A stretch of 64,000 nucleotides of DNA from Vibrio sp. SCSIO 43136 (lineage in GTDB: Bacteria; Pseudomonadota; Gammaproteobacteria; Enterobacterales; Vibrionaceae), in contig NZ_CP071849.1 of the NCBI RefSeq assembly GCF_023716565.1, positions 992,001-1,056,000 of the forward strand, written 5' to 3'. Numbering within the stretch: the stretch's first letter is position 1; every line of letters begins with the position of its first letter. This document shows positions 16,612-24,975 of the stretch, piece after piece. The notes beneath the pieces were generated by a model. It saw nothing but the letters and a program-made list of their open reading frames with translations. It was not told where the DNA came from and searched no databases. A program made the translations under genes and the position numbers.

Positions 16612-17229
16612 CTAACCCACCTCTTTGTTGCCTAAAAGTACAGCTGCCGAAACTAGAAACATACCTGACACTTTATCTAATTGGTGCTTCATTTTACCAT
16701 GAAGCCTATGTGCTATTGATTCGGCAAACTTTCCATAACAACACAAGAAAATGCCGTCCATTATTAGGTAAGTAGAACTTAAGATCACAAACTGTGTTAG
16801 CAACCCTGAATCAGAATTAATAAATTGAGGGAACAAAGCGGCAAAGAAGATCACTGCTTTAGGATTAGCTGCAGATGTAATAAAGCCTTGCCAATAAAGC
16901 GATGAGTTAGAGCGGTGTTGCCCTTGTGACTCAATAGAGTTGTTCGAGCTAGATAACATTAGTTTTAAACCTAAATATACCAAATAAGCTACTCCTCCCC
17001 GTTTCACTATTGTAAAAAAATACTGTGAGCTAGCAATGATTGTGGCTAAACCTAGAGCTGCGATGACCATTTGGAAAAAGTTCGCGGTCAAGTCCCCCGC
17101 TGCTGTATAAATGGATCTCTTAAAGCCACTACCAATACTATTCGATAACATCAGAAGTTGACTTGGTCCAGGAGTACTCATTAGTACCAATACCGTCAAA
17201 ACATAAGTAAACCATACATCAATGTTCAT
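16612..17229 (-). CDS. LysE/RhtB-family exporter (cassette-borne)
   Basis: A 205-residue inner-membrane exporter. The N-terminal motif STPGPSQLLMLSNSIGSGFKRS and the middle TSAANPKAVIFFAALFPQFI identify the family; about six hydrophobic helices. CGGAGGAAAA precedes ATG. It is distinct from the chromosomal LysE at 9.4-10.0 kb, with low similarity outside the motifs. Its attC is atypical, suggesting a different cassette source. Confidence 0.9.
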   Translation of the reverse strand: MNIDVWFTYVLTVLVLMSTPGPSQLLMLSNSIGSGFKRSIYTAAGDLTANFFQMVIAALGLATIIASSQYFFTIVKRGGVAYLVYLGLKLMLSSSNNSIESQGQHRSNSSLYWQGFITSAANPKAVIFFAALFPQFINSDSGLLTQFVILSSTYLIMDGIFLCCYGKFAESIAHRLHGKMKHQLDKVSGMFLVSAAVLLGNKEVG

Positions 17230-17254
17230 ATTTTCCTCCGTGAAAATTTAGCTT

Positions 17255-17267
17255 ATAACGCCCAATT
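17255..17267 (-). repeat. attC 6, left fragment (split by IS10-like element)
   Basis: ATAACGCCCAATT: the start of an attC truncated by the insertion. The bases after ATAACGCC do not match the expected attC continuation. Confidence 0.7.
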
Positions 17268-18601
17268 CTTACGAACCCCCTCATAATTTCCTTTCAAAAC
17301 AATGAGTAGACGCACATCAACCTATCTGATCTAATGAATTTCGCCAAAAACACAAATTCACAGATAGGTAAGAAAAGGATTCTTAATGATGTGCGATATT
17401 CAGATTCTACAACAAACACTGGCTCAGCAGTGCCCTAATATTCACAAAAAACGACTTAATTCTCTGATACTTGCAACTCGCTCCGTCTTGGAAGGTGCTG
17501 ATTTGACTCTCACCAAAATCGGACGAACGCTCAACTCAAGCACCACCGTAAAACACTCCATTAAACGAATCGATAGACTGCTCGGTAACCACAGCCTACA
17601 CCTCGAAAAAGACCACATATATAAATGGCATGCCTCGCTTATTACCAAGGCGAATCCGTTCCCCGTCATTCTTGTCGATTGGTCTGATGTACGAGAGCAG
17701 TTGCGTTATATGACTTTACGAGCTTCCGTTGCTGTTAAAGGACGAGCCGTCACTGTTTACGAACAAGCCTTTGAATACCGACAATACAACTCACCCAAAA
17801 GCCATCTACTCTTCTTAGACAAACTAAAAGCCATTCTTCCGCAGCACTGCATTCCAATCATCGTATCCGATGCTGGCTTCAGAAATACTTGGTTCAGACA
17901 AGTTGAAGATAAAGGGTGGTTTTGGCTAGGACGCGTCCGAGGTGAAGTCTCTATCAAGTTGCCCAATCAAGACTGGTGCTGGAACAAAACACTCTACCCT
18001 CTAGCAACTCACAAGCCCCACTTCCTCGGCAAATGTGAACTGGCAAAACGCTCGCCATTAAAGTGCTTCGCCTACTTATATAAAGGACTGCCCAAAGGAA
18101 GAAAAGCCCACCGCCACAGTAGAACTTGTCAAAAACACTCTGCTGGCGCCGTATTCCACGAAGGGGCTAAAGAGCCTTGGCTGCTTGTCACTAACCTGCC
18201 TCATAGCATTATGAATGGTGTTCAAGTCACTCGACTTTACTCCAAACGAATGCAAATAGAAGAGTCCTTCCGAGACCTGAAAAGTCCTGCTTACGGACTG
18301 GCATTAAGGCATAACCGAACTCGGTGCATCAAGCGTATCGACATCTTGTTACTCTTGGCACTGCTGGCCGAAATCATCATGTGGTGGAATGGATTAATAG
18401 CTATGCAAGCAAACTGGCAAAAGGACTTCCAAGCTAACACCATTAGAAATCGCCGAGTGCTATCAATACCTAGGTTAGGCCGAGAGGTGCGATCCCATAA
18501 GCGATACCATATACGAGAGCAGCAATATCGCTGGGCGATCGTTGAATATCAACGGCTAACACACCTATGTGGGATGACCGAATTATGAGGGGATCCGCCA
18601 G
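17268..18601 (+). mobile_element. IS4-family (IS10-like) insertion sequence inside attC 6
   Basis: About 1.33 kb. Imperfect terminal repeats share CCCCTCATAATT (left end 17268-17290, right end 18579-18601), the same core as IS10 ends. The expected 9-bp target duplication is imperfect (CGCCCAATT at left, CGCCTTGCT at right), so the flanks may have recombined after insertion. Confidence 0.85.
17386..18588 (+). CDS. IS4-family transposase, IS10-like
   Basis: Intact 400-residue DDE transposase, close to the IS10 length (402). Catalytic regions: VILVDWSDVREQ (first Asp), PIIVSDAGFRNTWF (second Asp), and the Y-(2)-R-(3)-E-(6)-K signature as LYSKRMQIEESFRDLKS (catalytic Glu). The N terminus QQCPNIHKKRLNSLILA and HSIKRIDRLLGNHSLH match IS10 transposase. 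Intact ORF and ends suggest the element could still be active. Confidence 0.95.
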   Translation: MMCDIQILQQTLAQQCPNIHKKRLNSLILATRSVLEGADLTLTKIGRTLNSSTTVKHSIKRIDRLLGNHSLHLEKDHIYKWHASLITKANPFPVILVDWSDVREQLRYMTLRASVAVKGRAVTVYEQAFEYRQYNSPKSHLLFLDKLKAILPQHCIPIIVSDAGFRNTWFRQVEDKGWFWLGRVRGEVSIKLPNQDWCWNKTLYPLATHKPHFLGKCELAKRSPLKCFAYLYKGLPKGRKAHRHSRTCQKHSAGAVFHEGAKEPWLLVTNLPHSIMNGVQVTRLYSKRMQIEESFRDLKSPAYGLALRHNRTRCIKRIDILLLLALLAEIIMWWNGLIAMQANWQKDFQANTIRNRRVLSIPRLGREVRSHKRYHIREQQYRWAIVEYQRLTHLCGMTEL

Positions 18602-18716
18602 CGCCTTGCTAAGGTGCGGCTAAACCACGAAACCTGAGCAAAACCACCGTAATCACTAAACTCAACCGAACCAAAAATGCCAAAGGTTAGCTGTCACTCT
18701 TAAGCAATTTGTTATG
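18602..18716 (-). repeat. attC 6, right fragment (class II); own cassette: membrane/coiled-coil protein
   Basis: CGCCTTGCTAAGGTGCGGC to AGCAATTTGTTATG. The inner pairing (GCGGCTAA / TTAGCTGT) is retained, but the left core is separated by the IS element. Confidence 0.85.
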
Positions 18717-18734
18717 TGCTTTGAATCCAAAAAA

Positions 18735-19658
18735 TTAAGTGTAACCAAAAATCTTACCTGAATGCTCTACATCAAAATCTATTATTTTGCTTTCTTCTTC
18801 ACGGATAAGCTTATCAATAAATTCAGTGCATGATTCAAAAGAAACTGAGTGATGAATATTGACAAACAAAAGAAGGTTAGACAGAAGACTAATTGCTTTC
18901 ATATGCCCATCATTAGCTGCATGTAAATAACTAAAAGTTGAAATAATGTTTGAATCTATTGACTTTGCTTTGTCACTGCAATCTAGTTGGTCCCATTTAT
19001 CAATTGCAGACATTTGAACAAAAGTGAGCATACACATTAGGTTTACTTGCATAGCAAGCTCTTCTGACTCCAGCTGCACATCCGGTGCAAGTTCACGCAC
19101 TCCATCGTCATATAGTTCAAATATTGTTTCTCGCAATCTTCCATATAACCCTACAGACCGACTAAGGTTTGACAACAATTCACTGAAGTATTCTTTTTCT
19201 ACTTCTAGGTTTCCATTTGTTAATGAGGCAGAGGGAAATATTTGTCGATATAAACGATCTACAGAAATGCTAGCGTCAATATTGGTGACAAACTCTTTAA
19301 AATGCGCATAGTGGTCAAGGTAATTTTTCTTCCTATTTTCACTATATGTCAGCTCTAGCTGCTGCTGAGATTTTTCAAGTTGAAGATTCGCTTTCTCTAT
19401 CTGTAAAGATGTTTGTTTCGTGCCATGAATTCTGCCAATCAGTACACCTAATGGGATTGATAAAGTACTTACGGCAAGAGGCAACCGGCTTATATCCATA
19501 AACCTCACGTACGCAGCCTCTGAAAACTCAAGTGTATAATTTAGCCAAATAGGCATCCCTAAACCTACAGCTATCACAAGAGGCAGTAGCACTGATATCC
19601 AAAATAATGGCTGTTTATCCAACCCCAAATTAGGGTTTAGTTTTAACCAATTAAGCAT
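18735..19658 (-). CDS. Hypothetical membrane-anchored coiled-coil protein
   Basis: A 307-residue protein, family not recognised. Two N-terminal transmembrane segments (LFWISVLLPLVIAVGLGMPI and LPLAVSTLSIPLGVLIGRI) are followed by a coiled coil (LQIEKANLQLEKSQQQLE) and a ~200-residue cytosolic helical domain with many acidic and aromatic residues and no enzymatic motif I can identify. The architecture resembles accessory membrane-anchored effectors in defence or stress cassettes, but that is only an analogy. A gene-less family A cassette with a candidate promoter lies immediately upstream. Confidence 0.75.
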   Translation of the reverse strand: MLNWLKLNPNLGLDKQPLFWISVLLPLVIAVGLGMPIWLNYTLEFSEAAYVRFMDISRLPLAVSTLSIPLGVLIGRIHGTKQTSLQIEKANLQLEKSQQQLELTYSENRKKNYLDHYAHFKEFVTNIDASISVDRLYRQIFPSASLTNGNLEVEKEYFSELLSNLSRSVGLYGRLRETIFELYDDGVRELAPDVQLESEELAMQVNLMCMLTFVQMSAIDKWDQLDCSDKAKSIDSNIISTFSYLHAANDGHMKAISLLSNLLLFVNIHHSVSFESCTEFIDKLIREEESKIIDFDVEHSGKIFGYT

Positions 19659-19703
19659 GTGGTTTATCTATCTCATTAATTATAATACATTGTGACTTAG
19701 AAC

Positions 19704-19821
19704 ATAACGCCTGCTTAAGCGGCTGCCAATGCACAACACTCAAGCAGACCACCGTAATCACTAAACCCAATTTGAACCAAAAATGCCATAGGTTGGCAGT
19801 CCGACTTCAAGCACTTGTTAG
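19704..19821 (-). repeat. attC 7 (class I); own cassette: A1
   Basis: TAACGCCTGCTTAAGCGGC to AAGCACTTGTTAG. First of the dominant class I type when read from the left. Confidence 0.93.
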
Positions 19822-20247
19822 TTTGCCAACACACCCTAAGCTAAAGGCTGGGTGCCAAGATGCTGATTTAACTTACAATACTTAAACCGTACGCTGATGT
19901 AAATGGACAGCTGACCAACTTGAACACAAGGCACAAACGCACGTGGCAAAGAAGAGACAATCGCAGAATTTTGCGAGCAAATACTGTGACAAAATGGCAG
20001 AGGATACTTTCACTGTTGCCAACAACAGCACCAGTAAAACCCCCACTTCTATAGATAGTGTTCCAGCGAAAAAGAAACAGCGCCTACGAACAACAAAAAA
20101 ATGGTAGCTCCAGTAAATGATGAGCGAACCACAAACACCTAAATCAAAGTGCCACCGGAAAGAACGGGGCTTGGTGAGAACGAACAGGTGAACACCCAAA
20201 ACACTGAACTAAGCTCTTATTTGGATTAGCTTTTTCTAACCGCAAAC
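19822..20247 (-). repeat. Gene-less cassette family A, copy A1
   Basis: About 425 bp. The ends are the family-specific inverted repeat GTTAGTTTGC / GCAAACTAAC. No frame is shared with the other copies. Promoter-like hexamers on the minus strand at 19875-19903 (TTTACA, 17 bp, TATTGT) point toward the 18735-19658 gene. Confidence 0.85.
19875..19903 (-). promoter_or_regulatory. Candidate sigma70 promoter of A1 toward the 18735-19658 gene
   Basis: TTTACA - 17 bp - TATTGT on the minus strand, conserved in the other A copies while the spacer sequence varies. Transcripts would cross attC 7 and enter the coiled-coil protein gene. Confidence 0.55.
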
Positions 20248-20364
20248 TAACGCCTGCTTAACTTGCTGCCAAATGCACCACACTCAAACAGACCACCGTA
20301 ATCACTAAAGCCAAACCGAACCAAAAAAGCCATAGGTTGGCAGTCAGGTTGAAGCATTTGTTAT
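20248..20364 (-). repeat. attC 8 (class I variant); own cassette: Nudix protein
   Basis: Variant arms TTAACTTGCTGCC and GGCAGTCAGGTTGAAGC, shared with attC 31 and in part attC 48: compensated changes on both sides of the stem. Confidence 0.92.
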
Positions 20365-20792
20365 TTGCACAGCATCTCGACTCGCTTAATGGCATCAGAG
20401 AATACTTTGTGGCATGTAAAATCGGGCTTACTTCCGACCTTATACCAAAAAAAACTAAATTCATGACCACCATCATCTAGTGTATAAAACTTCCAACTAT
20501 CGGGTAGTTCTTGTTCTGTTTCACAAAGAACAAAATGCCACAATTGATTTTGGAAACCACTTTCCCAACAACCAAGATACTGAGTCTGTACAATATTAGA
20601 TAAGCCAGACTCCTCTTCGAGTTCTCTCAAAGCAGCACTTTCTATAGAAGAGTCCGTTAATTCCAATGTACCTTTTACCAACTGAACGTCAGCCAGCGGA
20701 TGGTTAAACAGAAGCAATTCACAACCATTCTCTGAAATCCTCAGTACAACTGGACATACTTTAACTTCCCTATTTCGTACTCTTTCTTCCAC
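20361..20792 (-). CDS. Nudix hydrolase-like protein
   Basis: Probable nucleoside-diphosphate-linked pyrophosphohydrolase of ~144 residues. The Nudix box is recognisable in GTLELTDSSIESAALRELEEESGL. The REL-EE-x-G half that binds Mg2+ is intact, while the first half carries one extra residue and Asp in place of Glu. WHFVLCETEQELPDSW and HEFSFFWYKV fit Nudix strands. The frame stays open into the upstream attC; GTG at 20792 is the most plausible start because everything before ~20810 is attC sequence. Substrate unknown. The stop lies at the attC 8 core. Confidence 0.75.
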   Translation of the reverse strand: MEERVRNREVKVCPVVLRISENGCELLLFNHPLADVQLVKGTLELTDSSIESAALRELEEESGLSNIVQTQYLGCWESGFQNQLWHFVLCETEQELPDSWKFYTLDDGGHEFSFFWYKVGSKPDFTCHKVFSDAIKRVEMLCK

Positions 20793-20810
20793 TGAACTGT
20801 CCCGTGCCAA

Positions 20811-20926
20811 TAACGCCTGCTTAAGCGGCTGCCAATGCACTGCACTCAAACAGACCACCGTAATCACTAAACCCAATTTGAACCAAAAATGCCATAGGTT
20901 GGCAGTCCACTTGAAGCATTTGTTAG
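20811..20926 (-). repeat. attC 9 (class I); own cassette: A2
   Basis: TAACGCCTGCTTAAGCGGC to AAGCATTTGTTAG. Confidence 0.93.
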
Positions 20927-21351
20927 TTTGCCAGCCCACCCTAAGCTAATGGCTAGATGCCAAGATGCTGATTTAAAATACAATACTTAAACCGTGCGCT
21001 GATGTAAACGGACAGCTGACCAACTCGAACACACCGCACAAACGCACTTGGCAATGAAGCGACAATCGCAGAGTTTTGCGACCAAACACTGTGACAAAAT
21101 GGCAAAGGATACTTTCACTGTTGCCAACTACAGCACCAATAAAACCCAATATCTATAGATGGTGTGTCAGCGAAAAAAAAAGCAGCGCCTACGAACACCA
21201 AACGAATGAAAGCTACAGTAAACGACGAGCGAGCCACAAACACTTAATTCAAAGTGCCACCGGAAAGAACATGGCTTGGTGAATACGAACAGGTGGACAC
21301 CCAGAAAATGAACTAAGCTCTTATTTGGATTGTCTTTTTCCAACCGCAAAC
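20927..21351 (-). repeat. Gene-less cassette family A, copy A2
   Basis: Starts the tandem run A2-A6. Candidate promoter at 20980-21008 (TTTACA-17-TATTGT, minus) directed at the Nudix cassette. It carries the GGCAATGAAGC variant shared with family B rather than GGCAAAGAAG. Confidence 0.85.
20980..21008 (-). promoter_or_regulatory. Candidate sigma70 promoter of A2 toward the Nudix gene
   Basis: TTTACA - 17 bp - TATTGT on the minus strand. It lies about 190 bp upstream of the proposed Nudix start with only attC 9 between. Confidence 0.55.
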
Positions 21352-21468
21352 TAACGCCTGCTTAAGCGGCTGCCAATGCACAACACTCAAACAGACCACC
21401 GTAATCACTAAAGCCAATTCGAACCAAAAATGCCATAGGTTGGCAGTCCGACTTCAAGCACTTGTTAG
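21352..21468 (-). repeat. attC 10 (class I); own cassette: A3
   Basis: By eye identical along its length to attC 12 and attC 13, consistent with recent tandem duplication of attC plus cassette. Confidence 0.93.
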
Positions 21469-21892
21469 TTTGCAAACACACCCTAAGCTAAAGGCTTGGT
21501 GCCAAGATGCTGATTTAACTTACAATACTTAAACCGTACGCTGATGTAAATGGACAGCTGACCAACTTGAACACACCGCACAAACGCACGTGGCAAAGAA
21601 GAGAAAATCGCAGAATTTTGCGACCAAACGCTATGACAGAATGGCAATGGATACTTTCACTGTTGCCAACAACAACACCAGTAAAGTCCCTACTCTACCA
21701 ACACTGTTTCAGCGAAAAAGAAGCAGCGCCTTCGAACACCAAATGAATGAAAGCTACAGTAAACGACGAGCGAACCACAAACACCTAAATCAAAGTGCCA
21801 CCGGAAAGAACATGGCTTGGTGAAGACGAACAGGTGAACACCCGAAAAACAGAACTAAGCTCTTATTTGGACTGGCTTTTCAAACCGCAAAC
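21469..21892 (-). repeat. Gene-less cassette family A, copy A3
   Basis: Nearly identical to A5, with only a few differences noted by eye. Promoter-like hexamers at 21522-21550. A plus-strand 77-codon frame (21590-21823) is open here but broken in most other copies. Confidence 0.85.
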
Positions 21893-22009
21893 TAACGCCT
21901 GCTTAAGCGGCTGCCAATGCACTGCACCTAAACAGACCACCGTAATCACTAAACCCAATTAGAACCAAAAATGCCATAGGTTGGCAGTCCGACTTCAAGC
22001 ACTTGTTAG
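21893..22009 (-). repeat. attC 11 (class I); own cassette: A4
   Basis: TAACGCCTGCTTAAGCGGC to AAGCACTTGTTAG, with its own loop variant (CACTGCACCTAAACAG). Confidence 0.93.
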
Positions 22010-22435
22010 TTTGCAAACACACCCGAAGCCAATGGCTGGGTGCCAAGATGCTGATTTAAAATACAATACTTAAACTGTAAGCTGATGTAAACGGACAGCT
22101 GACCAACCCGAACACACCGCACAAACGCACGTGGCAAAGAAGAGACAATCGCAGAGTTTTTTGACCAAACACCGGCATAAAATGGCAGAGGATACTTTCA
22201 CTGTTGCCAACAACAGCACCAGTAAACCCCCTACTCTACCGACACTGATTCAGCGAAAAAGAAGCAGCGTCTCCGAACACCAAACGAATGGTAGCTTCAG
22301 TAAAAGATGAGCGAGCCACAAACACCTAAATCTAAGTGCCACCGGAGAGAATTTGGCTTGGTGAAGACGAACAGGTGAACACCCAAAACACTAGACTAAG
22401 CTCTTATTTGGACTAGCTTTTTCCAACCGCAAACT
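22010..22435 (-). repeat. Gene-less cassette family A, copy A4
   Basis: Most diverged member of the tandem run. The plus-strand frame is cut by a stop near 22,307. Promoter-like hexamers at 22063-22091 are intact despite spacer changes. Confidence 0.85.
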
Positions 22436-22551
22436 AACGCCTGCTTAAGCGGCTGCCAATGCACAACACTCAAACAGACCACCGTAATCACTAAAGCCAA
22501 TTCGAACCAAAAATGCCATAGGTTGGCAGTCCGACTTCAAGCACTTGTTAG
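22435..22551 (-). repeat. attC 12 (class I); own cassette: A5
   Basis: By eye the same sequence as attC 10 and attC 13. Confidence 0.93.
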
Positions 22552-22975
22552 TTTGCAAACACACCCTAAGCTAAAGGCTTGGTGCCAAGATGCTGATTTA
22601 ACTTACAATACTTAAACCGTACGCTGATGTAAATGGACAGCTGACCAACTTGAACACAAGGCATAAACGCACGTGGCAAAGAAGAGAAAATCGCAGAATT
22701 TTGCGACCAAACGCTATGACAGAATGGCAATGGATACTTTCACTGTTGCCAACAACAACACCAGTAAAGTCCATACTCTACCAACACTGTTTCAGCGAAA
22801 AAGAAGCAGCGCCTTCGAACACCAAATGAATGAAAGCTACAGTAAACGACGAGCGAACCACAAACACCTAAATCAAAGTGCCACCGGAAAGAACATGGCT
22901 TGGTGAAGACGAACAGGTGAACACCCGAAAAACAGAACTAAGCTCTTATTTGGACTGGCTTTTCAAACCGCAAAC
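22552..22975 (-). repeat. Gene-less cassette family A, copy A5
   Basis: Near duplicate of A3. It differs at AAGGCATAAACGC (A3 has CCGCACAAACGC) and at GTCCATACTC (A3 has GTCCCTACTC). Promoter-like hexamers at 22605-22633. Confidence 0.85.
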
Positions 22976-23092
22976 TAACGCCTGCTTAAGCGGCTGCCAA
23001 TGCACAACACTCAAACAGACCACCGTAATCACTAAAGCCAATTCGAACCAAAAATGCCATAGGTTGGCAGTCCGACTTCAAGCACTTGTTAG
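22976..23092 (-). repeat. attC 13 (class I); own cassette: A6
   Basis: By eye the same sequence as attC 10 and attC 12. Confidence 0.93.
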
Positions 23093-23517
23093 TTTGCAAA
23101 CACACCCTAAGCTAAAGGCTTGGTGCCAAGATGCTGATTTAACTTACAATACTTAAACCGTACGCTGATGTAAATGGACAGCTGACCAACTTGAACACAA
23201 GGCATAAACGCACGTGGCAAAGAAGAGAAAATCGCAGAGTTTTACGAGCAAACACTGTGACAAAATGGCAAAGGATACTTTCACTGTTGCCAACAACAGC
23301 ACCACTAAAACCCCTACTCTACCGACACTGTTTCAGCGAAAAAGAAACAGCGCCTCCGAACACCAAACGAATGGAAGCTACAGTAAACGACGAGCAAACC
23401 GCAAACACTCAAATCAAAGTGCCACCGGAAAGAACATGGCTTGGTGAATACGAACAGGTGAACACCCAGAACACTGAACTAAGCTCTTATTTGAATTGGC
23501 TTTTTCTAACCGCAAAC
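23093..23517 (-). repeat. Gene-less cassette family A, copy A6 (mosaic)
   Basis: The left third is identical to A5, including the AAGGCATAAACGC variant, then diverges after about 23,235. This suggests recombination between copies. Promoter-like hexamers at 23146-23174. Confidence 0.85.
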
Positions 23518-23640
23518 TAACGCCGCGTTAAGTGGTGAGCAACGCAGACCACTACACCTAACGTATTGTGCCGTAAACAATAAAGCTGAAGCAAACCAAA
23601 AATGCCAAGCGTTGGGAATCCGTCTTAAACGCTTTGTTAG
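23518..23640 (-). repeat. attC 14 (class III); own cassette: GrpB-family protein
   Basis: TAACGCCGCGTTAAGTGGTG to AACGCTTTGTTAG. Outer pair GTTAGGTAAA / TTTACCTAAC. Confidence 0.92.
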
Positions 23641-24158
23641 GTAAATTTCCAGCGTAGTGCGTTTGCCTCATGCTCCTTTATAAAACTGTCTTTATGATTG
23701 CAATATACACCAATATCGTTGTTACAAATTGAAGCACCTTCTCGCTTCAAATTACCATAATGCAACGCTATTTCTGGAAATTGAATCAAGTAGTCACGAA
23801 ATGCAATATGCCTATTTGCTTCTGGAGACCCAACTAAAAAAGCATGTACTTGGTGACTTCTTTGTATGCCACCTTTTTGAAAATAACGCCTACCTGCTAT
23901 ACCAAATTCACCTTTAACTTCATACCCAAGCGACTCCATCAGATTATTGTTCTTGTCCAATACTTCTAGTGATTTCACTTCAACAAGAATATCTATGATT
24001 GGTTTCGCACAAAGACCTTTGACTGAAGTACTACCAATGTGATGAATTGCCACTACATTAGCTGAATTCAAGGCCGATTCTAGCAACACCTTTTCATCGC
24101 TAAATTCATTAGCCCATGAAGGTCGATAGTCTACAACTTCAATTACCCTCGAACTCAT
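23637..24158 (-). CDS. GrpB/UPF0157 family protein (nucleotidyltransferase-like fold)
   Basis: A 173-residue cytosolic protein of the GrpB family. Signature: VVDYRPSWANEFSDEKVLLESAL, AIHHIGSTSVKGLCAKPIIDILVEV (the GST-x-G-x-x-A-K-P-x-I-D core of the nucleotidyltransferase-like fold), HQVHAF and HIAFRDYLIQFPE. Strong GGAGG precedes ATG at 24158. The family is common on plasmids and in cassettes; its biochemical role is not established. The C-terminal codons overlap the attC core. Confidence 0.92.
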   Translation of the reverse strand: MSSRVIEVVDYRPSWANEFSDEKVLLESALNSANVVAIHHIGSTSVKGLCAKPIIDILVEVKSLEVLDKNNNLMESLGYEVKGEFGIAGRRYFQKGGIQRSHQVHAFLVGSPEANRHIAFRDYLIQFPEIALHYGNLKREGASICNNDIGVYCNHKDSFIKEHEANALRWKFT

Positions 24159-24174
24159 TGTTCCTCCATTTACC

Positions 24175-24290
24175 TAACGCCTGCTTAAGCGGCTGCCAAT
24201 GCACTGCACCCAAACAGACCACCGTAATCACTAAACCCAATTCGAACCAAAAATGCCATAGGTTGGCAGTCCACTTGAAGCATTTGTTAG
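24175..24290 (-). repeat. attC 15 (class I); own cassette: histidine phosphatase
   Basis: Outer pair GTTAGAGGC / GCCTCTAAC. Confidence 0.92.
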
Positions 24291-24841
24291 AGGCTTATTT
24301 CACGGTTAATATAATGAATCATTTGGTTATCACCAACTGACAATCTAGTTAAGCCACAGTTTGCATGAGGAAACCTCATTTTTTCAGCTGGTTTTATAAA
24401 AATATTAAGCAACTCTCTAATCATATGACCATGTGAAACAACTAATATACGTTCATGCTTTTGACTAAGTATTAGCTCAGCAGCATGAATGGCACGGCCA
24501 ACAAACTGTTCTTTTGTTTCATCTAAAATAGGGTAACCACTACTCTCGTTGTATATAGGATTTAATGGCTTTACCAAAGTACCCAAAACTAATTGACCTT
24601 CAGCAAGGCTTCCATGAGTTTCTATTCCGATGCCCGAAGCTTTAGAAAATGGTTCAATTGTTTTCTGTGCTCTTAAGTAAGGAGAGCAGAGAATTGATTG
24701 CACTCCCAGTTTTTCTAAACAACCTACGATATCTAGAGACTGTTTGACTCCTTTGTTAGTTAAAGGGTCTGCACTACAAGAAGAAAGCAGACCTTTTTTA
24801 TTCGATTCTGTTTCTGCATGTCTTAGTAAGAAAATATCCAT
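24287..24841 (-). CDS. Histidine phosphatase (phosphoglycerate-mutase-like)
   Basis: A 184-residue member of the histidine phosphatase superfamily. FLLRHAETESNKKGLL carries the phospho-acceptor His in the RHAET motif; SILCSPYLRAQKTIEPF supplies the second Arg; LVVSHGHMIRELL supplies the second catalytic His. The acid/base Glu is likely in HGSLAEGQL. The short form lacks the mutase insertion, so a small-molecule phosphatase is more likely than a glycolytic mutase. Substrate unknown. RBS is weak. Confidence 0.88.
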   Translation of the reverse strand: MDIFLLRHAETESNKKGLLSSCSADPLTNKGVKQSLDIVGCLEKLGVQSILCSPYLRAQKTIEPFSKASGIGIETHGSLAEGQLVLGTLVKPLNPIYNESSGYPILDETKEQFVGRAIHAAELILSQKHERILVVSHGHMIRELLNIFIKPAEKMRFPHANCGLTRLSVGDNQMIHYINREISL

Positions 24842-24856
24842 ATATCGACGAGCCTC

Positions 24857-24975
24857 TAACGCTTTGCTAAGGTGCAGCTAACCAATCACTGAACCCAAGC
24901 AAAGCCACTTAAACACTGAAGCCAACCAAGCCAAAAATGCCAAAGGTTAGCTGTCACTCTTAAGCAATTTGTTAG
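24857..24975 (-). repeat. attC 16 (class II); own cassette: rhomboid
   Basis: TAACGCTTTGCTAAGGTGC to AGCAATTTGTTAG. Outer pair GTTAGTAGCAA / TTGCTACTAAC. The rhomboid CDS ends inside this site. Confidence 0.92.

Noticed and set aside
20811..20939. N-terminal extension of the Nudix ORF (MGWQTNKCFKWTANLW)
   Set aside because: It is attC sequence read as protein; similar strings (TANLWHFWF) occur wherever class I attC is translated.
19822..23517. Family A tandem run as a retron msr/msd or group II intron
   Set aside because: No reverse transcriptase gene adjoins any copy, and no typical msr/msd inverted repeats beyond the attC-related ends are seen.
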